DNA from: Flavobacteriales bacterium
GTDB taxonomy: Bacteria; Bacteroidota; Bacteroidia; Flavobacteriales_D; Crocinitomicaceae
Direction of reading: 5' to 3'
Length of the DNA stretch: 64,000 nucleotides
NCBI GenBank assembly: GCA_947454525.1
Contig: CANGJM010000002.1
Span: 124,001-188,000 of the forward strand
Part shown: piece after piece, positions 28,341-36,916 of the stretch
Layout: every line of letters begins with the position of its first letter
Numbering within the stretch: position 1 is the stretch's first letter
Notes under the pieces: model-generated
Seen by the model: only the letters and a program-made list of their open reading frames with translations
Database searches by the model: none
Told to the model about the DNA's origin: nothing
Position numbers and translations under genes: made by a program

Positions 28341-29693
28341 ATGAACATTACTCGTCAAGAAGTAGATGCACAGAATGCTGTACTTAAAGTGAACATTGCT
28401 CCGGCTGATTACCAAGGAAAAGTGAAAGCTTCTTTGGAGAAATATAGAAAAACAGCGAAAATCCCAGGATTTCGCCCAGGAAATATTCCAATGGCACTTA
28501 TCCAAAAACAAGTTGGAAAGTCCGTTTTAGCTGAAGAGTTAAATAAATTGACGAACGATGCTTTGTACAGATACATCTCTGAGGAGAAATTGGAAATTCT
28601 AGGAAATCCAATTCCGAAAGAAGATGAAGGAATGACAGGAAGCTTCGAACAACCTGAAAATTTTGAATTTTCATTTGAAATTGGTTACAGTCCATCTTTT
28701 GAATTACCAATTAACGCGAAATCAAAATTCGATTACGCAACAGTGAAAATCGATAAAGACTTAATCAATAAACAAGTAGAAGATTTACGTCGCCGTTACG
28801 GTAAATTGGTTTCTTCTGATGCGGTTGGTGACAAGGATATGGTCATGGGTAAATTCGAGGAGAAAGAGGCGGATGGATCTGTAAAAGCAGATGGAATCAG
28901 TCACTCCTCTACCATTTCTATGGAATTCCTAGAAAATAAAGCGGGAATCAAATCATTGAAAGGAAAGAAAGTAAATGAAGTCATTGACTTGGATCCTAAA
29001 AATGTCTCTAAAGACGATAAAGATTGTGCAGCGTTGTTGGGAATTACCGAAGAACAAGTTGCTGGATTAACATCAAACTTTCAATTTACCATTGCCGATG
29101 TGAAACGCATGGAAATGGCGGATTTAAATGAAGAACTATATACGAAGTTATTCGCGGAAGAAGTGAAAACGGAGGAAGAGCTTCACGCACGTATCTCTGC
29201 TGATTTGACACGTATGTTCGCTGAGGATACTGACCGAATCTTTACACGTAACGTTTACAATCACTTGGTGAACGAAACAAAAATGACCTTGCCAGAAGCA
29301 TTTTTGAAAAGATGGATTCGTGTTTCTTCCGAGAAACCAGTAACGGAAGAAGATATCGATGCGGAATTTGATGCGTATTTGAAATCATTGAAATGGCAGT
29401 TGATTCAAACCCGTATTTTTAAGGACAACAACATCCAATTGACAAACCAAGAAGTGATGGATTTCACGAAAAGTTTATTAGTTGGAAACTATGCACAATA
29501 TGGACTTCCAGCTCCTGACGATCAAGAATTGACTGAAACAGCTGCGCGTTTGTTGCAAAACAAAGAGCAAGTAAATGGTATTTATGACCGTTTGGCTGAA
29601 CAAAAATTAACTGATTTCTTCAAGACAGCAGTGAACTTGGTGAAAAAAGAAGTGAAATACGATGACTTCATTAAATTGGCATCTGCACAATAA
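28341..29693 (+). CDS. tig: Trigger factor
   Basis: Ribosome-associated chaperone that binds nascent chains. The 450-residue protein has the N-terminal ribosome-binding domain (RKTAKIPGFRPGNIPMALIQKQVGKSVLAEEL, containing the GFRxG loop), a central PPIase-like region whose FKBP motifs are degenerate, and a long helical C-terminal domain (FLKRWIRVSSE onward). The divergence of the PPIase domain is typical of Bacteroidota trigger factors. It stands between tRNA-Leu and a terminator, not next to clpP-clpX. Confidence 0.93.
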   Translation: MNITRQEVDAQNAVLKVNIAPADYQGKVKASLEKYRKTAKIPGFRPGNIPMALIQKQVGKSVLAEELNKLTNDALYRYISEEKLEILGNPIPKEDEGMTGSFEQPENFEFSFEIGYSPSFELPINAKSKFDYATVKIDKDLINKQVEDLRRRYGKLVSSDAVGDKDMVMGKFEEKEADGSVKADGISHSSTISMEFLENKAGIKSLKGKKVNEVIDLDPKNVSKDDKDCAALLGITEEQVAGLTSNFQFTIADVKRMEMADLNEELYTKLFAEEVKTEEELHARISADLTRMFAEDTDRIFTRNVYNHLVNETKMTLPEAFLKRWIRVSSEKPVTEEDIDAEFDAYLKSLKWQLIQTRIFKDNNIQLTNQEVMDFTKSLLVGNYAQYGLPAPDDQELTETAARLLQNKEQVNGIYDRLAEQKLTDFFKTAVNLVKKEVKYDDFIKLASAQ

Positions 29694-29715
29694 ATGTAGT
29701 TTTAGTGATAAATTT

Positions 29716-29748
29716 AAAAGGGTTGAACGAACGTTCAGCCCTTTTTTT
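29716..29748. terminator. Bidirectional terminator between tig and oxyR
   Basis: GGGTTGAAC/GTTCAGCCC (9-bp stem, one G-U, 4-nt loop) is flanked by an A-run and a T-run, so it can serve tig (plus) and oxyR (minus). It touches the oxyR stop codon. Confidence 0.85.
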
Positions 29749-30670
29749 ATTTCCAGTCTAGGACTTGAAGCTGCTTGAGTTTCGTTGCTTGTCCATATGT
29801 AAATTGAATACTTCGCGCTAATGCCTCAATGCCTTGCATCTTTCCAGTTCGATTGGAACTTAATGCAATGATTTCTCTTGCCGGGGATGCCTGTAAGTCA
29901 CGAATGGTCTTGATTCCACGCTTCTGAATTTCCGTTAATGGAAAATTACTTGGAATCAAGGTGTAGCCTCCATGACGGTCAACCATTTCCATGATGAGTG
30001 GAAGGTTTCCTCCCTCATAGTTCCATGCGTTTTCATCAACCGTTTTTTTCAGTTGGCAAAAATGGACCATTTGAGTGCGTAAGCAATTACCTTGATTGAG
30101 GAGCCAGGGATGCATTTCTTGTAAATCCGACATTTGAATGCTTTCATCTGTCACACTTGGTGCGTAAATGTAAATCTCCTCTTGATACAAGGGAATTGTG
30201 CGTAGTCGAGCATCCATGTGTGGGCCAGCAATAATACCGAGGTCGAGTTCCTTTCGTTCCATCGCCTCCAAAACATCAACCGTTTTGAGTTCGTGTATGC
30301 TCAGTTTTAATTCGTCAAAAGTCGATTGCCACTCGCCGAAAAGTTGAGGAATCAAATAGCTGGCAACGGTTGGAATGATGCCCAAACGAATTTCCTCCTT
30401 GATTTTTCCTTTCAATTGATCGGATAAATACTTGATTTTTTCCGTTTCACTTAAAATTTCACGTAGAATCGGCAATAAACGAATACCAGCTGGAGTCAGG
30501 CGAAGTGGATTAGAATCTCGGTCAAAAACCAAGTATCCCAATTGTTCTTCTGCCTTCTTAATTTGCATAGAAAGCGTAGGCTGCGTGACAAAACAGCGCT
30601 CACTCGCTCGTTGGAATTGTTGTTCCTCACTGAGAACAACGATATACTGCATTTGTTGGATGGATATCAT
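29747..30670 (-). CDS. oxyR: OxyR-type LysR family regulator of peroxide response
   Basis: The 307-residue regulator has a LysR helix-turn-helix at residues 2-60 (MQYIVVLSEEQQFQRASERCFVTQPTLSMQIKKAEEQLG) and a periplasmic-binding-like effector domain. Two Cys, C196 and C205, sit in NCLRTQMVHFC with the same 9-residue spacing and context as the redox pair of E. coli OxyR (C199/C208), so it should sense hydrogen peroxide by disulphide formation. The track start (30799) is implausible; ATG 30670 gives the standard N-terminus and follows a TATATTTG element. It is divergent from a peroxiredoxin operon, its likely target. Confidence 0.93.
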   Translation of the reverse strand: MISIQQMQYIVVLSEEQQFQRASERCFVTQPTLSMQIKKAEEQLGYLVFDRDSNPLRLTPAGIRLLPILREILSETEKIKYLSDQLKGKIKEEIRLGIIPTVASYLIPQLFGEWQSTFDELKLSIHELKTVDVLEAMERKELDLGIIAGPHMDARLRTIPLYQEEIYIYAPSVTDESIQMSDLQEMHPWLLNQGNCLRTQMVHFCQLKKTVDENAWNYEGGNLPLIMEMVDRHGGYTLIPSNFPLTEIQKRGIKTIRDLQASPAREIIALSSNRTGKMQGIEALARSIQFTYGQATKLKQLQVLDWK

Positions 30671-30686
30671 ATAAATAAAATCTATG

Positions 30687-30694
30687 CAAATATA
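30687..30694 (-). promoter_or_regulatory. oxyR promoter -7 element
   Basis: The minus strand reads TATATTTG (exact TAnnTTTG), 16 bp before the oxyR ATG at 30670. Confidence 0.55.
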
Positions 30695-30729
30695 AAAAGT
30701 ATTGAAGAAATATATGGTTTTTACCTCCG

Positions 30730-30737
30730 TAACTTTG
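30730..30737 (+). promoter_or_regulatory. Possible distal promoter -7 element toward the peroxiredoxin gene
   Basis: TAACTTTG is an exact TAnnTTTG match in the oxyR-prx intergenic region, 121 bp before the peroxiredoxin ATG. Confidence 0.4.
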
Positions 30738-30818
30738 TTCCACAAAAAAAGCAAGAGAAATAGCAAATGGTTGCATTTTTTAACACCAACATGTAACAAC
30801 GATCAAACCTTTTAGCTT

Positions 30819-30826
30819 TAACTTTG
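30819..30826 (+). promoter_or_regulatory. Proximal promoter -7 element of the peroxiredoxin operon
   Basis: TAACTTTG is an exact TAnnTTTG match 32 bp before the peroxiredoxin ATG. No TTG sits about 20 bp upstream; such a weak -33 is what an activator-dependent (OxyR) promoter might look like. Confidence 0.55.
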
Positions 30827-30858
30827 TAGTAGTATTAGTAACTAATTAAATTAAGTAT

Positions 30859-31479
30859 ATGTCAACATTTGTAGGAAAGCAATTTCCAGACGTAACTGTC
30901 AAAGCAATCGATGAAATGGGTGATGCATTTCAAATCAATGTCCTTCAACAAGCAATCGACAACAAGAAAAAAGTTGTTTTATTTTGGTATCCAAAAGATT
31001 TCACGTTCGTTTGTCCTACGGAAATTCATGCATTTCAAGAAGCAGCTGCTGAGTTCGCGAAAAGAAATACAATCGTTATCGGAGCTTCTTGTGACACAGC
31101 TGAGGTTCATTTTGCTTGGTTAAACACATCAAAAGACAATGGTGGAATCGAAGGTGTGAAGTTTCCAATTATCGCAGATTCTACGCGTAATTTAGCAATG
31201 GAATTAGGCATCTTGGATTACGACATGTTCGACGAAGATTCAGTTGGTGATAACGTACCTTACCGTGCTACTTATTTGTTAGACGAGACTGGAATGGTAT
31301 TCCACGAATCAATCAATCACTTCCCTGTTGGACGTAATGTTCAAGAGTACATCCGTTTGATCGATGCATTTACACATGTTCAACAACATGGTGAGGTTTG
31401 TCCAGCAAACTGGGAAGAAGGAAAAGATGCAATGAATGCAACTCGTACTGGCGTTGCGGATTACTTAAGCAAACACTAA
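30859..31479 (+). CDS. 2-Cys peroxiredoxin (AhpC/Prx1 type)
   Basis: Thiol peroxidase that reduces hydrogen peroxide and alkyl peroxides. The 206-residue protein has the peroxidatic Cys52 in FTFVCPTEIHAF and the resolving Cys181 in HGEVCPANW, the standard arrangement of typical 2-Cys enzymes. RATYLLDETGMVFHESINHFPVGRN is the conserved strand region. It is divergent from oxyR and followed 6 bp later by a thioredoxin-fold gene that could recycle it. There is no AhpF-like reductase in the window. ahpC is a possible name, but Prx1-type is closer. Confidence 0.93.
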   Translation: MSTFVGKQFPDVTVKAIDEMGDAFQINVLQQAIDNKKKVVLFWYPKDFTFVCPTEIHAFQEAAAEFAKRNTIVIGASCDTAEVHFAWLNTSKDNGGIEGVKFPIIADSTRNLAMELGILDYDMFDEDSVGDNVPYRATYLLDETGMVFHESINHFPVGRNVQEYIRLIDAFTHVQQHGEVCPANWEEGKDAMNATRTGVADYLSKH

Positions 31480-31485
31480 GAAATC

Positions 31486-31800
31486 GTGTTTACGGAATTA
31501 ACAGAAGATCATTTGGATCAACTTTTGGCGAGCAACGCTAAAGTAATGGTACAATATGGCGCGACATGGTGCGGGAATTGCAAAATTACCAAGCCGAAAT
31601 TCAAACGCATGGCGGAGGAAAATGAAGGCATTGAGTTTTACTACATCGATGCGGAAAAACTTCCAAATTCCCGTCAATTTGCGAATGTAAGCAACTTGCC
31701 AACTTTTGCTGGGTTCGTGAACGGAGCTTTAGTAAAAGAAGCGCAAGGAAATAAAATAGAAACCATTCAAGAAGTTTTAAATGCGGTTACCAGTCATTAA
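31486..31800 (+). CDS. Thioredoxin-family protein
   Basis: The 104-residue product (GTG start) is a single thioredoxin fold with the active site WCGNC (Cys29, Cys32) and a cis-Pro strand NLPTFAGFVNG. The CGNC centre differs from the classical CGPC, which may alter its redox potential. There is no signal peptide, so it is cytoplasmic. It sits 6 bp after the peroxiredoxin and overlaps the next ORF by 20 bp, so it is probably the dedicated reductant of that peroxiredoxin (inference). Confidence 0.9.
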   Translation: MFTELTEDHLDQLLASNAKVMVQYGATWCGNCKITKPKFKRMAEENEGIEFYYIDAEKLPNSRQFANVSNLPTFAGFVNGALVKEAQGNKIETIQEVLNAVTSH

Positions 31801-32035
31801 ACACATCGTCGAATTCATTGAGAACAATGATGAAGACTACGTTATTGAAACCATGGAAACACTCGAGAATTTAATTGAGGCTCCAGGAATTAAGGACGAA
31901 GAATTGGATGTAATCGGCGAATTATTGTCGAATTATTCTGGCGCATTAGAAGTGCATAAGGACATTCAAACCGGGACAGCGAAAAGAGATGCGTTAAATG
32001 CATTTATGAAGCGCGTAACAGGTTCGATTGACTAA
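31781..32035 (+). CDS. Small acidic protein, DUF6952-like
   Basis: The 84-residue acidic protein (MRLPVIKHIVEFIENNDEDYVIETMETL) appears mostly helical and lacks a signal peptide, metal motif or cysteines. I recognise it as the small protein often found after the peroxiredoxin-thioredoxin pair in flavobacteria, which I believe is annotated DUF6952. Its start lies inside the thioredoxin gene (20-bp overlap), implying translational coupling. A terminator follows 20 bp after its stop. Function is unknown; a partner or regulator of the antioxidant pair is plausible. Confidence 0.8.
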   Translation: MRLPVIKHIVEFIENNDEDYVIETMETLENLIEAPGIKDEELDVIGELLSNYSGALEVHKDIQTGTAKRDALNAFMKRVTGSID

Positions 32036-32054
32036 ACTTGAATCAATGTATGTG

Positions 32055-32084
32055 AAAGCCAACGAATTTCGTTGGCTTTTTTTT
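32055..32084 (+). terminator. Terminator of the peroxiredoxin operon
   Basis: An 11-bp perfect stem (AAAGCCAACGA with TCGTTGGCTTT, 3-nt loop) with an eight-base T-run. It isolates this operon from prfA. Confidence 0.92.
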
Positions 32085-32136
32085 GTTTACAACGGAAGGA
32101 TTAACCCCAATGCTTTGCTTTCGCAGATGTTCTTCT

Positions 32137-32144
32137 TATCTTTG
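32137..32144 (+). promoter_or_regulatory. prfA-pyrF promoter -7 element
   Basis: TATCTTTG is an exact TAnnTTTG match just 4 bp before the prfA ATG (32149), predicting a leaderless prfA transcript. It also rules out the track's earlier start. Confidence 0.6.
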
Positions 32145-32148
32145 CTAC

Positions 32149-33228
32149 ATGTCAGATTTACTATCGAAATTAGAAGCGATTCACTACCGTTTTGTGGAAG
32201 TTGGAACCATGATCACCGATCCGGATATCATTTCGGATATGGAACGTTACGTGAAACTCAATAAAGAATACCGTGATTTAGAATCCTTGGACGAAATGTA
32301 CAAGGCCTATAAAAATGTGCTTGAAAATTTAAGTAGCTCGAAAGCCATGTTGGAGGTCGAAACAGACCCCGAAATGCGCGAAATGGCGAAGATGGAAATT
32401 GATGAATTGGAAAGTAAGCGTCCCATTATGGATGAAGAAATCAAAATGATGTTGATTCCAAAAGATCCAGAGGATGATAAAAATGCCATCATCGAACTTC
32501 GTGCTGGAACAGGTGGAGATGAGGCGTGTATCTTTGTCGAAGATATCTTCCGCATGTATACCATGTATTTCAAAGAAATGGGATGGCAATACGAAGTAAT
32601 CAATTCATCAGAAGGAACGGTGAAAGGATACAAAGAGATTTCTATTGATGTCGCAGGTGCTGGAATCTACGGAATGCTCAAGTTTGAGTCGGGCGTTCAC
32701 CGCGTTCAACGTGTACCGGAAACAGAATCACAAGGACGCGTGCATACCTCTGCAATCACTGTAGCGGTTTTACCGGAAGCAGAAGAGGTAGACTTCAACT
32801 TAGACATGAACGATGTGCGTAAGGACACCTTCCGAGCATCTGGAGCAGGTGGACAGCACATTAATAAAACAGAGTCCGCGATTCGTTTGACTCACCTTCC
32901 AACTTTGACCGTAGTAGAATGTCAAGATGGACGTTCACAACATAAAAACTTAGAAAAAGCGATATCGGTACTTCGTTCACGTTTGTACCAAGCAGAGTTA
33001 GACCGCGTTCACAACGAGCGCGCGGCTCAACGTAAGACACTCGTTTCGACGGGAGATCGTTCTGCTAAAATTCGCACATACAACTATCCACAAGGAAGAA
33101 TTACAGATCACCGTATCAATAAAACAATGTACAACCTTAGTTCATTTATGAACGGCGATGTGCAAGAAATGATTGACGCTTTGAAAATGGCGGAAAATGC
33201 GGAAAAACTGAAAGGACAAACGCTATGA
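32149..33228 (+). CDS. prfA: Peptide chain release factor 1
   Basis: RF1 terminates translation at UAA and UAG. The ATG at 32149 gives the normal [18 protein letters not shown] start and 359 residues; the track's longer N-terminus crosses the promoter. The catalytic GGQ is in [24 protein letters not shown]. The anticodon-like tripeptide occurs near [21 protein letters not shown], with PET in the position of the RF1 PxT motif (RF2 would have SPF). The adjacent pyrF starts within its stop codon (ATGA). Confidence 0.96.
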   Translation: MSDLLSKLEAIHYRFVEVGTMITDPDIISDMERYVKLNKEYRDLESLDEMYKAYKNVLENLSSSKAMLEVETDPEMREMAKMEIDELESKRPIMDEEIKMMLIPKDPEDDKNAIIELRAGTGGDEACIFVEDIFRMYTMYFKEMGWQYEVINSSEGTVKGYKEISIDVAGAGIYGMLKFESGVHRVQRVPETESQGRVHTSAITVAVLPEAEEVDFNLDMNDVRKDTFRASGAGGQHINKTESAIRLTHLPTLTVVECQDGRSQHKNLEKAISVLRSRLYQAELDRVHNERAAQRKTLVSTGDRSAKIRTYNYPQGRITDHRINKTMYNLSSFMNGDVQEMIDALKMAENAEKLKGQTL

Positions 33229-34040
33229 CAAAACAAGAATTAATTCAACAAATTCGTTTAAAAGAGTCCTTTCTGTGTGTAGGATTAGATCCGGATATGA
33301 GTAAAATTCCGACACATTTGTTGGAAATGGACGATCCGATTTTTGAATTTAACAAAGCCATCATTGATGCGACGCATCCTTATGCGGTAGCGTTTAAACC
33401 AAACACGGCATTCTTTGAATGTCATGGTTCGAAAGGTTGGGATTCTTTGGAGAAAACAATCAACTACATTCCTAAAGAATGCATGATCATTGCGGATGCA
33501 AAACGCGGAGATATTGGAAACACGTCAACTTATTATGCGAAGACCTTTTTCGAGACGCTTCATGCGGATGCCGTTACCGTTGCGCCATACATGGGTTCAG
33601 ATAGCGTTTTGCCATTTACCAAATTTGATGGAAAGTGGGTCGTTTTATTGGCCTTGACTTCCAACGAAGGAGCAAAGGATTTTCAATTAAAATCAGGTCA
33701 AGACGGACTTTTATTTGAAAACGTATTGAGAACGTCCATGCAATGGGCTAGTTCAGAAAAAATGATGTTTGTGGTGGGTGCTACGAGAGCTGAAGATATT
33801 GCCGAAGTGAGAAAATTGGCTCCTGATTATTTTTTCCTCGTTCCAGGTGTTGGAGCGCAAGGCGGAAGTTTAGAGGATGTAGTGAAGTATGGTGCGAATG
33901 AGGAATGTGGCTTGTTAGTCAATTCGTCGCGTGGAATTATTTATGCCTCTTCAGGATTGGATTTTGCAAGTGCTGCAAAAAAAGAAGCGCTGAAAATACA
34001 AAACCAAATGGCCGTGCATGTTCAGCGCTGGAACTTTTAA
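33225..34040 (+). CDS. pyrF: Orotidine 5'-phosphate decarboxylase (type 2)
   Basis: Final enzyme of de novo UMP synthesis. The 271-residue length and motifs fit the type 2 family: [29 protein letters not shown], the catalytic [21 protein letters not shown] (Asp-Lys pair), [26 protein letters not shown], and the phosphate site [16 protein letters not shown]. It overlaps prfA by 4 bp and is probably co-transcribed from the prfA promoter. Confidence 0.95.
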   Translation: MTKQELIQQIRLKESFLCVGLDPDMSKIPTHLLEMDDPIFEFNKAIIDATHPYAVAFKPNTAFFECHGSKGWDSLEKTINYIPKECMIIADAKRGDIGNTSTYYAKTFFETLHADAVTVAPYMGSDSVLPFTKFDGKWVVLLALTSNEGAKDFQLKSGQDGLLFENVLRTSMQWASSEKMMFVVGATRAEDIAEVRKLAPDYFFLVPGVGAQGGSLEDVVKYGANEECGLLVNSSRGIIYASSGLDFASAAKKEALKIQNQMAVHVQRWNF

Positions 34041-34050
34041 GATAAGCGAA

Positions 34051-34191
34051 TTATTTAGACGCTAAATCTGAATTTTCTGTTTGTTGGATACTTCCGTATG
34101 CATCGCAGCTAGCTGTACGTCCTGCTCCACAAGAAGCTAAAATTACTGATACTACCGCTGCACAGATTAATAGAGTGAATTTCGTTTTCAT
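34051..34191 (-). CDS. 46-residue predicted lipoprotein
   Basis: Too short for the ORF track. The minus strand encodes a 46-residue product starting MKTKFTLLICAAVVSVILA and continuing with lipobox ASC, then GAGRTASCDAYGSIQQTENSDLASK before TAA. Mature Cys is residue 21 and there is one further Cys. A near-consensus TAACTTTA (minus strand, about 50 bp upstream) and an A/C-rich leader precede it. The K-rich n-region, hydrophobic h-region and lipobox in order are unlikely by chance. It has no neighbours on its strand. Role unknown, resembling other small surface or periplasmic lipoproteins. Confidence 0.72.
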   Translation of the reverse strand: MKTKFTLLICAAVVSVILASCGAGRTASCDAYGSIQQTENSDLASK

Positions 34192-34299
34192 TGTTGTTTG
34201 TTTTGTTGTTTGTGGCTTCTCTAACGAGTCACATTTTATAAAGTTACAATTTTTTCAAAAAAGAGGAGTTATATCCTCATAAGTTTCGATTTTTACCAG

Positions 34300-35985
34300 G
34301 TGAAAAAACTACTCTTTTCGTTGATTACTCTTGTGTTTTTGTCCTTTTTGAGCATTGGACAAAAAAACATTGTTTTTTTTCAAGAAAATGGACTCGGTTT
34401 TCCCAGCGCTGTGGCAAAATCATTGGAACCTCAATCGACAAATCAAGTCTTTAAATCTGTTCAACTCATCCGGAATCAATGCATTGAGAAAGGATATTTG
34501 TTGTGCGACATTCAATTGAGTCAATCATCCGAAGTCTGTGATTCCTTCCTCGTAACTCTTGGAGATCAATACACAGGACTGAATCTTCAGTTAAATGACA
34601 GTACGGAAAAAATGCTTCAACGAATCTTCCCTTCGCAACGAAGCCTTCGAAAGGAAACCCAAGGAATGAGTCCTGCCAAGTACGTTCAGTTTATGAACCG
34701 TGTGTTGAATGATCACCTAGATCATGGATTTCCATTTTGTCGGGTTTACCTAAAACACATCGTGACAAGAACGCATGTTATCGATGCTGAACTTGTCGTG
34801 GAAAGCGGTCCGTATTACACGTGGACAGAAATATATCTAAAGAATGATTTGCCAGTTTCAACGAATACCTTGCAAAGTATCATCGGTATTCGATTGAATG
34901 ACGAATACAACGAAGCTTTATTGAATGGCATTGAACAACGTGTCCTTCAAACGGGGATTTTTGCTTTAAAGAAAAAGTGCGAAGTTCTTTTTACCTCAAA
35001 TGGTGCAGAGCTTTTTGTTTACCTCGAACGAGTGAAAGCAAGTTCAGCACAAGGAATCATTGGGTTTCAACCGAATCCGGTGACGAATGCCTTGACCTTT
35101 ACTGGCGATATGCAATTGAAGCTAATAAATTCTGTAAAGCACAATGAATCGTTTCAATTTGCGTGGAAGAGTATTCAGCCGAGAACACAGGCTTTACAAA
35201 GTAGTTTGATCGTTCCCTACCTATTTAAATCGCCATTCGGAGTCATCGGTGATTTTCAGTTGTATAAACGAGACTCTAGTTTTTTGGATGTCAAATCCTC
35301 ATTGGGGGTTCAATTTCAGTTTCAGAATGGTTGGCAATTGCGCGCGAATTATTATTTCGTAAACTCCTCCGTGATTTCAGAAAGCAATGCGAATCCAATG
35401 TTTAGCAAATTGGCGAGTTTAAAAACGAATAGTTACGGGTTGGTGTTGTTTCAACGAAAACTCGATTACATCCCAAATCCTAGAAAAGGATTTTCGGTTT
35501 TCCTCGAGGGTCAACTTGGCGAGCGGAAGATGGAACAAAATTCAGCATCTATTTGGAAGACACATGCTTCGGTTTCTTATTTTCAACCATTGGCAGGAAG
35601 AATGACTTTCCTTACCCAATTAGAGTTGGATACGTATCATGCACCGAGTATTTATCAAAATGAACTTTACCGTTTTGGCGGAACCAATTCCTTGCGTGGA
35701 TTTAATGAGGAAAGTATCTTCGCTACGACGAAAGCCATATTGACCCTTGAATACCGATTTTTACTCGATCAGAATTCTGCCGTTTTCGCTTTTTTCAATC
35801 AAGGATTTTATGAAAACACCTCCGTGAATTATGTGAAAGACCAGCCTTACGGATTCGGTTTTGGTATTTCAGCTGGAACGAATTTGGGTATTTTTCGATT
35901 GGCCTATGCACTAGGCAAGGAATTTAACAATCCAGTTCAATTGAATTCGGGTAAAATACACATTGGATACATTTCTTATTTTTGA
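34300..35985 (+). CDS. BamA/TamA-like outer-membrane beta-barrel protein
   Basis: The 561-residue protein (GTG start) has a signal peptide (LLFSLITLVFLSFLSIGQ), a long N-terminal part with POTRA-like segments (VIDAELVVESGPYYTWTEIYLKNDLPV, TLQSIIGIRLNDEYNE), and a C-terminal beta-barrel. The barrel carries the FGGTNSLRGFNEESIF motif typical of the Omp85 superfamily and ends in aromatic F. It is shorter than BamA, closer to TamA-like or surface-antigen proteins. rdgB follows 3 bp later, probably only sharing a transcript. A role in assembling outer-membrane proteins is likely but not certain. Confidence 0.85.
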   Translation: MKKLLFSLITLVFLSFLSIGQKNIVFFQENGLGFPSAVAKSLEPQSTNQVFKSVQLIRNQCIEKGYLLCDIQLSQSSEVCDSFLVTLGDQYTGLNLQLNDSTEKMLQRIFPSQRSLRKETQGMSPAKYVQFMNRVLNDHLDHGFPFCRVYLKHIVTRTHVIDAELVVESGPYYTWTEIYLKNDLPVSTNTLQSIIGIRLNDEYNEALLNGIEQRVLQTGIFALKKKCEVLFTSNGAELFVYLERVKASSAQGIIGFQPNPVTNALTFTGDMQLKLINSVKHNESFQFAWKSIQPRTQALQSSLIVPYLFKSPFGVIGDFQLYKRDSSFLDVKSSLGVQFQFQNGWQLRANYYFVNSSVISESNANPMFSKLASLKTNSYGLVLFQRKLDYIPNPRKGFSVFLEGQLGERKMEQNSASIWKTHASVSYFQPLAGRMTFLTQLELDTYHAPSIYQNELYRFGGTNSLRGFNEESIFATTKAILTLEYRFLLDQNSAVFAFFNQGFYENTSVNYVKDQPYGFGFGISAGTNLGIFRLAYALGKEFNNPVQLNSGKIHIGYISYF

Positions 35986-35988
35986 TAC

Positions 35989-36573
35989 ATGAAACTTATT
36001 TTTGCTAGTCACAACGCCCACAAAGCATCAGAAATACAAAGCATTCTTCCCTCGTGGATAGAAATAAAAACGCTTTCCGACCTCCAATATCTCGATGAGA
36101 TTCCAGAAAATGAAGCGACGATTGAGGGGAATTCTCAATTTAAATCACGTTTTGTCCATGAGAAATTTGAACAAAATTGTTTTGCGGATGACACCGGTTT
36201 GGAGATTTTTGCCTTGAATGGACGTCCTGGTGTGCATTCTGCCCGTTATGCAGGTGAACAGAGAGATTCGGACGATAACATGAATAAAGTGTTGAAGGAA
36301 TTGGAAAGTACTTCGGATCGTTCAGCACAATTCAAAACAGTCATTACCTTATATTGGGAAGGTGTAGAACATCAATTTGAGGGAATTGTTCGTGGACAGA
36401 TTGCTACGGTTAAAACGGGGTCAGAAGGATTCGGTTATGATCCAATTTTCATTCCAGAAGGGGAATCACGAAGTTTTGCAGAAATGTCTTTGAGTGAGAA
36501 AAATCAATTCAGTCACCGTGCAAGAGCAATCGAAAAACTTGTTTCGTTTTTCAATACACTTCCAAGTCACTAA
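35989..36573 (+). CDS. rdgB: Non-canonical purine NTP pyrophosphatase (RdgB/HAM1)
   Basis: House-cleaning enzyme that hydrolyses ITP, dITP and XTP. The 194-residue protein shows the family motifs FASHNAHKASEI, IEGNSQFKSRF, CFADDTGLEIFALNGRPGVHSARYAG with the catalytic Asp pair, GFGYDPIF, and FAEMSLSEKNQFSHRARAI. It is 3 bp after the barrel protein gene. Its last 23 bp overlap the end of the convergent folB, so the two mRNAs would be antisense at their 3' ends. Confidence 0.96.
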   Translation: MKLIFASHNAHKASEIQSILPSWIEIKTLSDLQYLDEIPENEATIEGNSQFKSRFVHEKFEQNCFADDTGLEIFALNGRPGVHSARYAGEQRDSDDNMNKVLKELESTSDRSAQFKTVITLYWEGVEHQFEGIVRGQIATVKTGSEGFGYDPIFIPEGESRSFAEMSLSEKNQFSHRARAIEKLVSFFNTLPSH

Positions 36574-36916
36574 TGATGATGGCCACGTTTTTAACATCGC
36601 CGTTGATAGGCGGAGTTAACTTGGTGATCTTCACACGCAATTGGTGAATTCCGTTCAATTCTTGACGGATACGCAGATTCATTCGTTCTCCGACGTGTTC
36701 AATTAATTTGGAACGAATGGCCATTTCCTCTTTCACAATTTGATTGATGGCAACGTAGTCAACGGTTTGATTCAGTTCGTCTGTTTCCGCAGCTGACTGA
36801 AAGTCGGTCAATAAAGCTATGTCAACAATGTAATGTCCACCAATGAGTGCTTCCTCAGGAAGACATCCATGGTGCGCATACAATTGAATTCCATTAACCT
36901 CAATGACTTGCTTCAT
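36551..36916 (-). CDS. folB: Dihydroneopterin aldolase
   Basis: Cleaves 7,8-dihydroneopterin to 6-hydroxymethyldihydropterin, the substrate of FolK. The 121-residue protein has the family blocks IEVNGIQLYAHHGCLPEEALIGGHYIVDI (with the catalytic region), DELNQTVDYVAINQIVKEEM, KLIEHVGERM and LRVKITKLTPPINGDVKNVAI. The track starts on a GTG; the ATG one codon later is preferred. Its start lies within the end of gltX (17-bp overlap), so it is translated from the gltX message. Its 3' end overlaps rdgB. Confidence 0.94.
   Translation of the reverse strand: MKQVIEVNGIQLYAHHGCLPEEALIGGHYIVDIALLTDFQSAAETDELNQTVDYVAINQIVKEEMAIRSKLIEHVGERMNLRIRQELNGIHQLRVKITKLTPPINGDVKNVAIIISDLEVY

Noticed and set aside
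30671-30799. N-terminal extension of oxyR in the ORF track
   Set aside because: The extra 43 residues cover the promoter element and precede the standard LysR start; no LysR family member has such an extension in this form.
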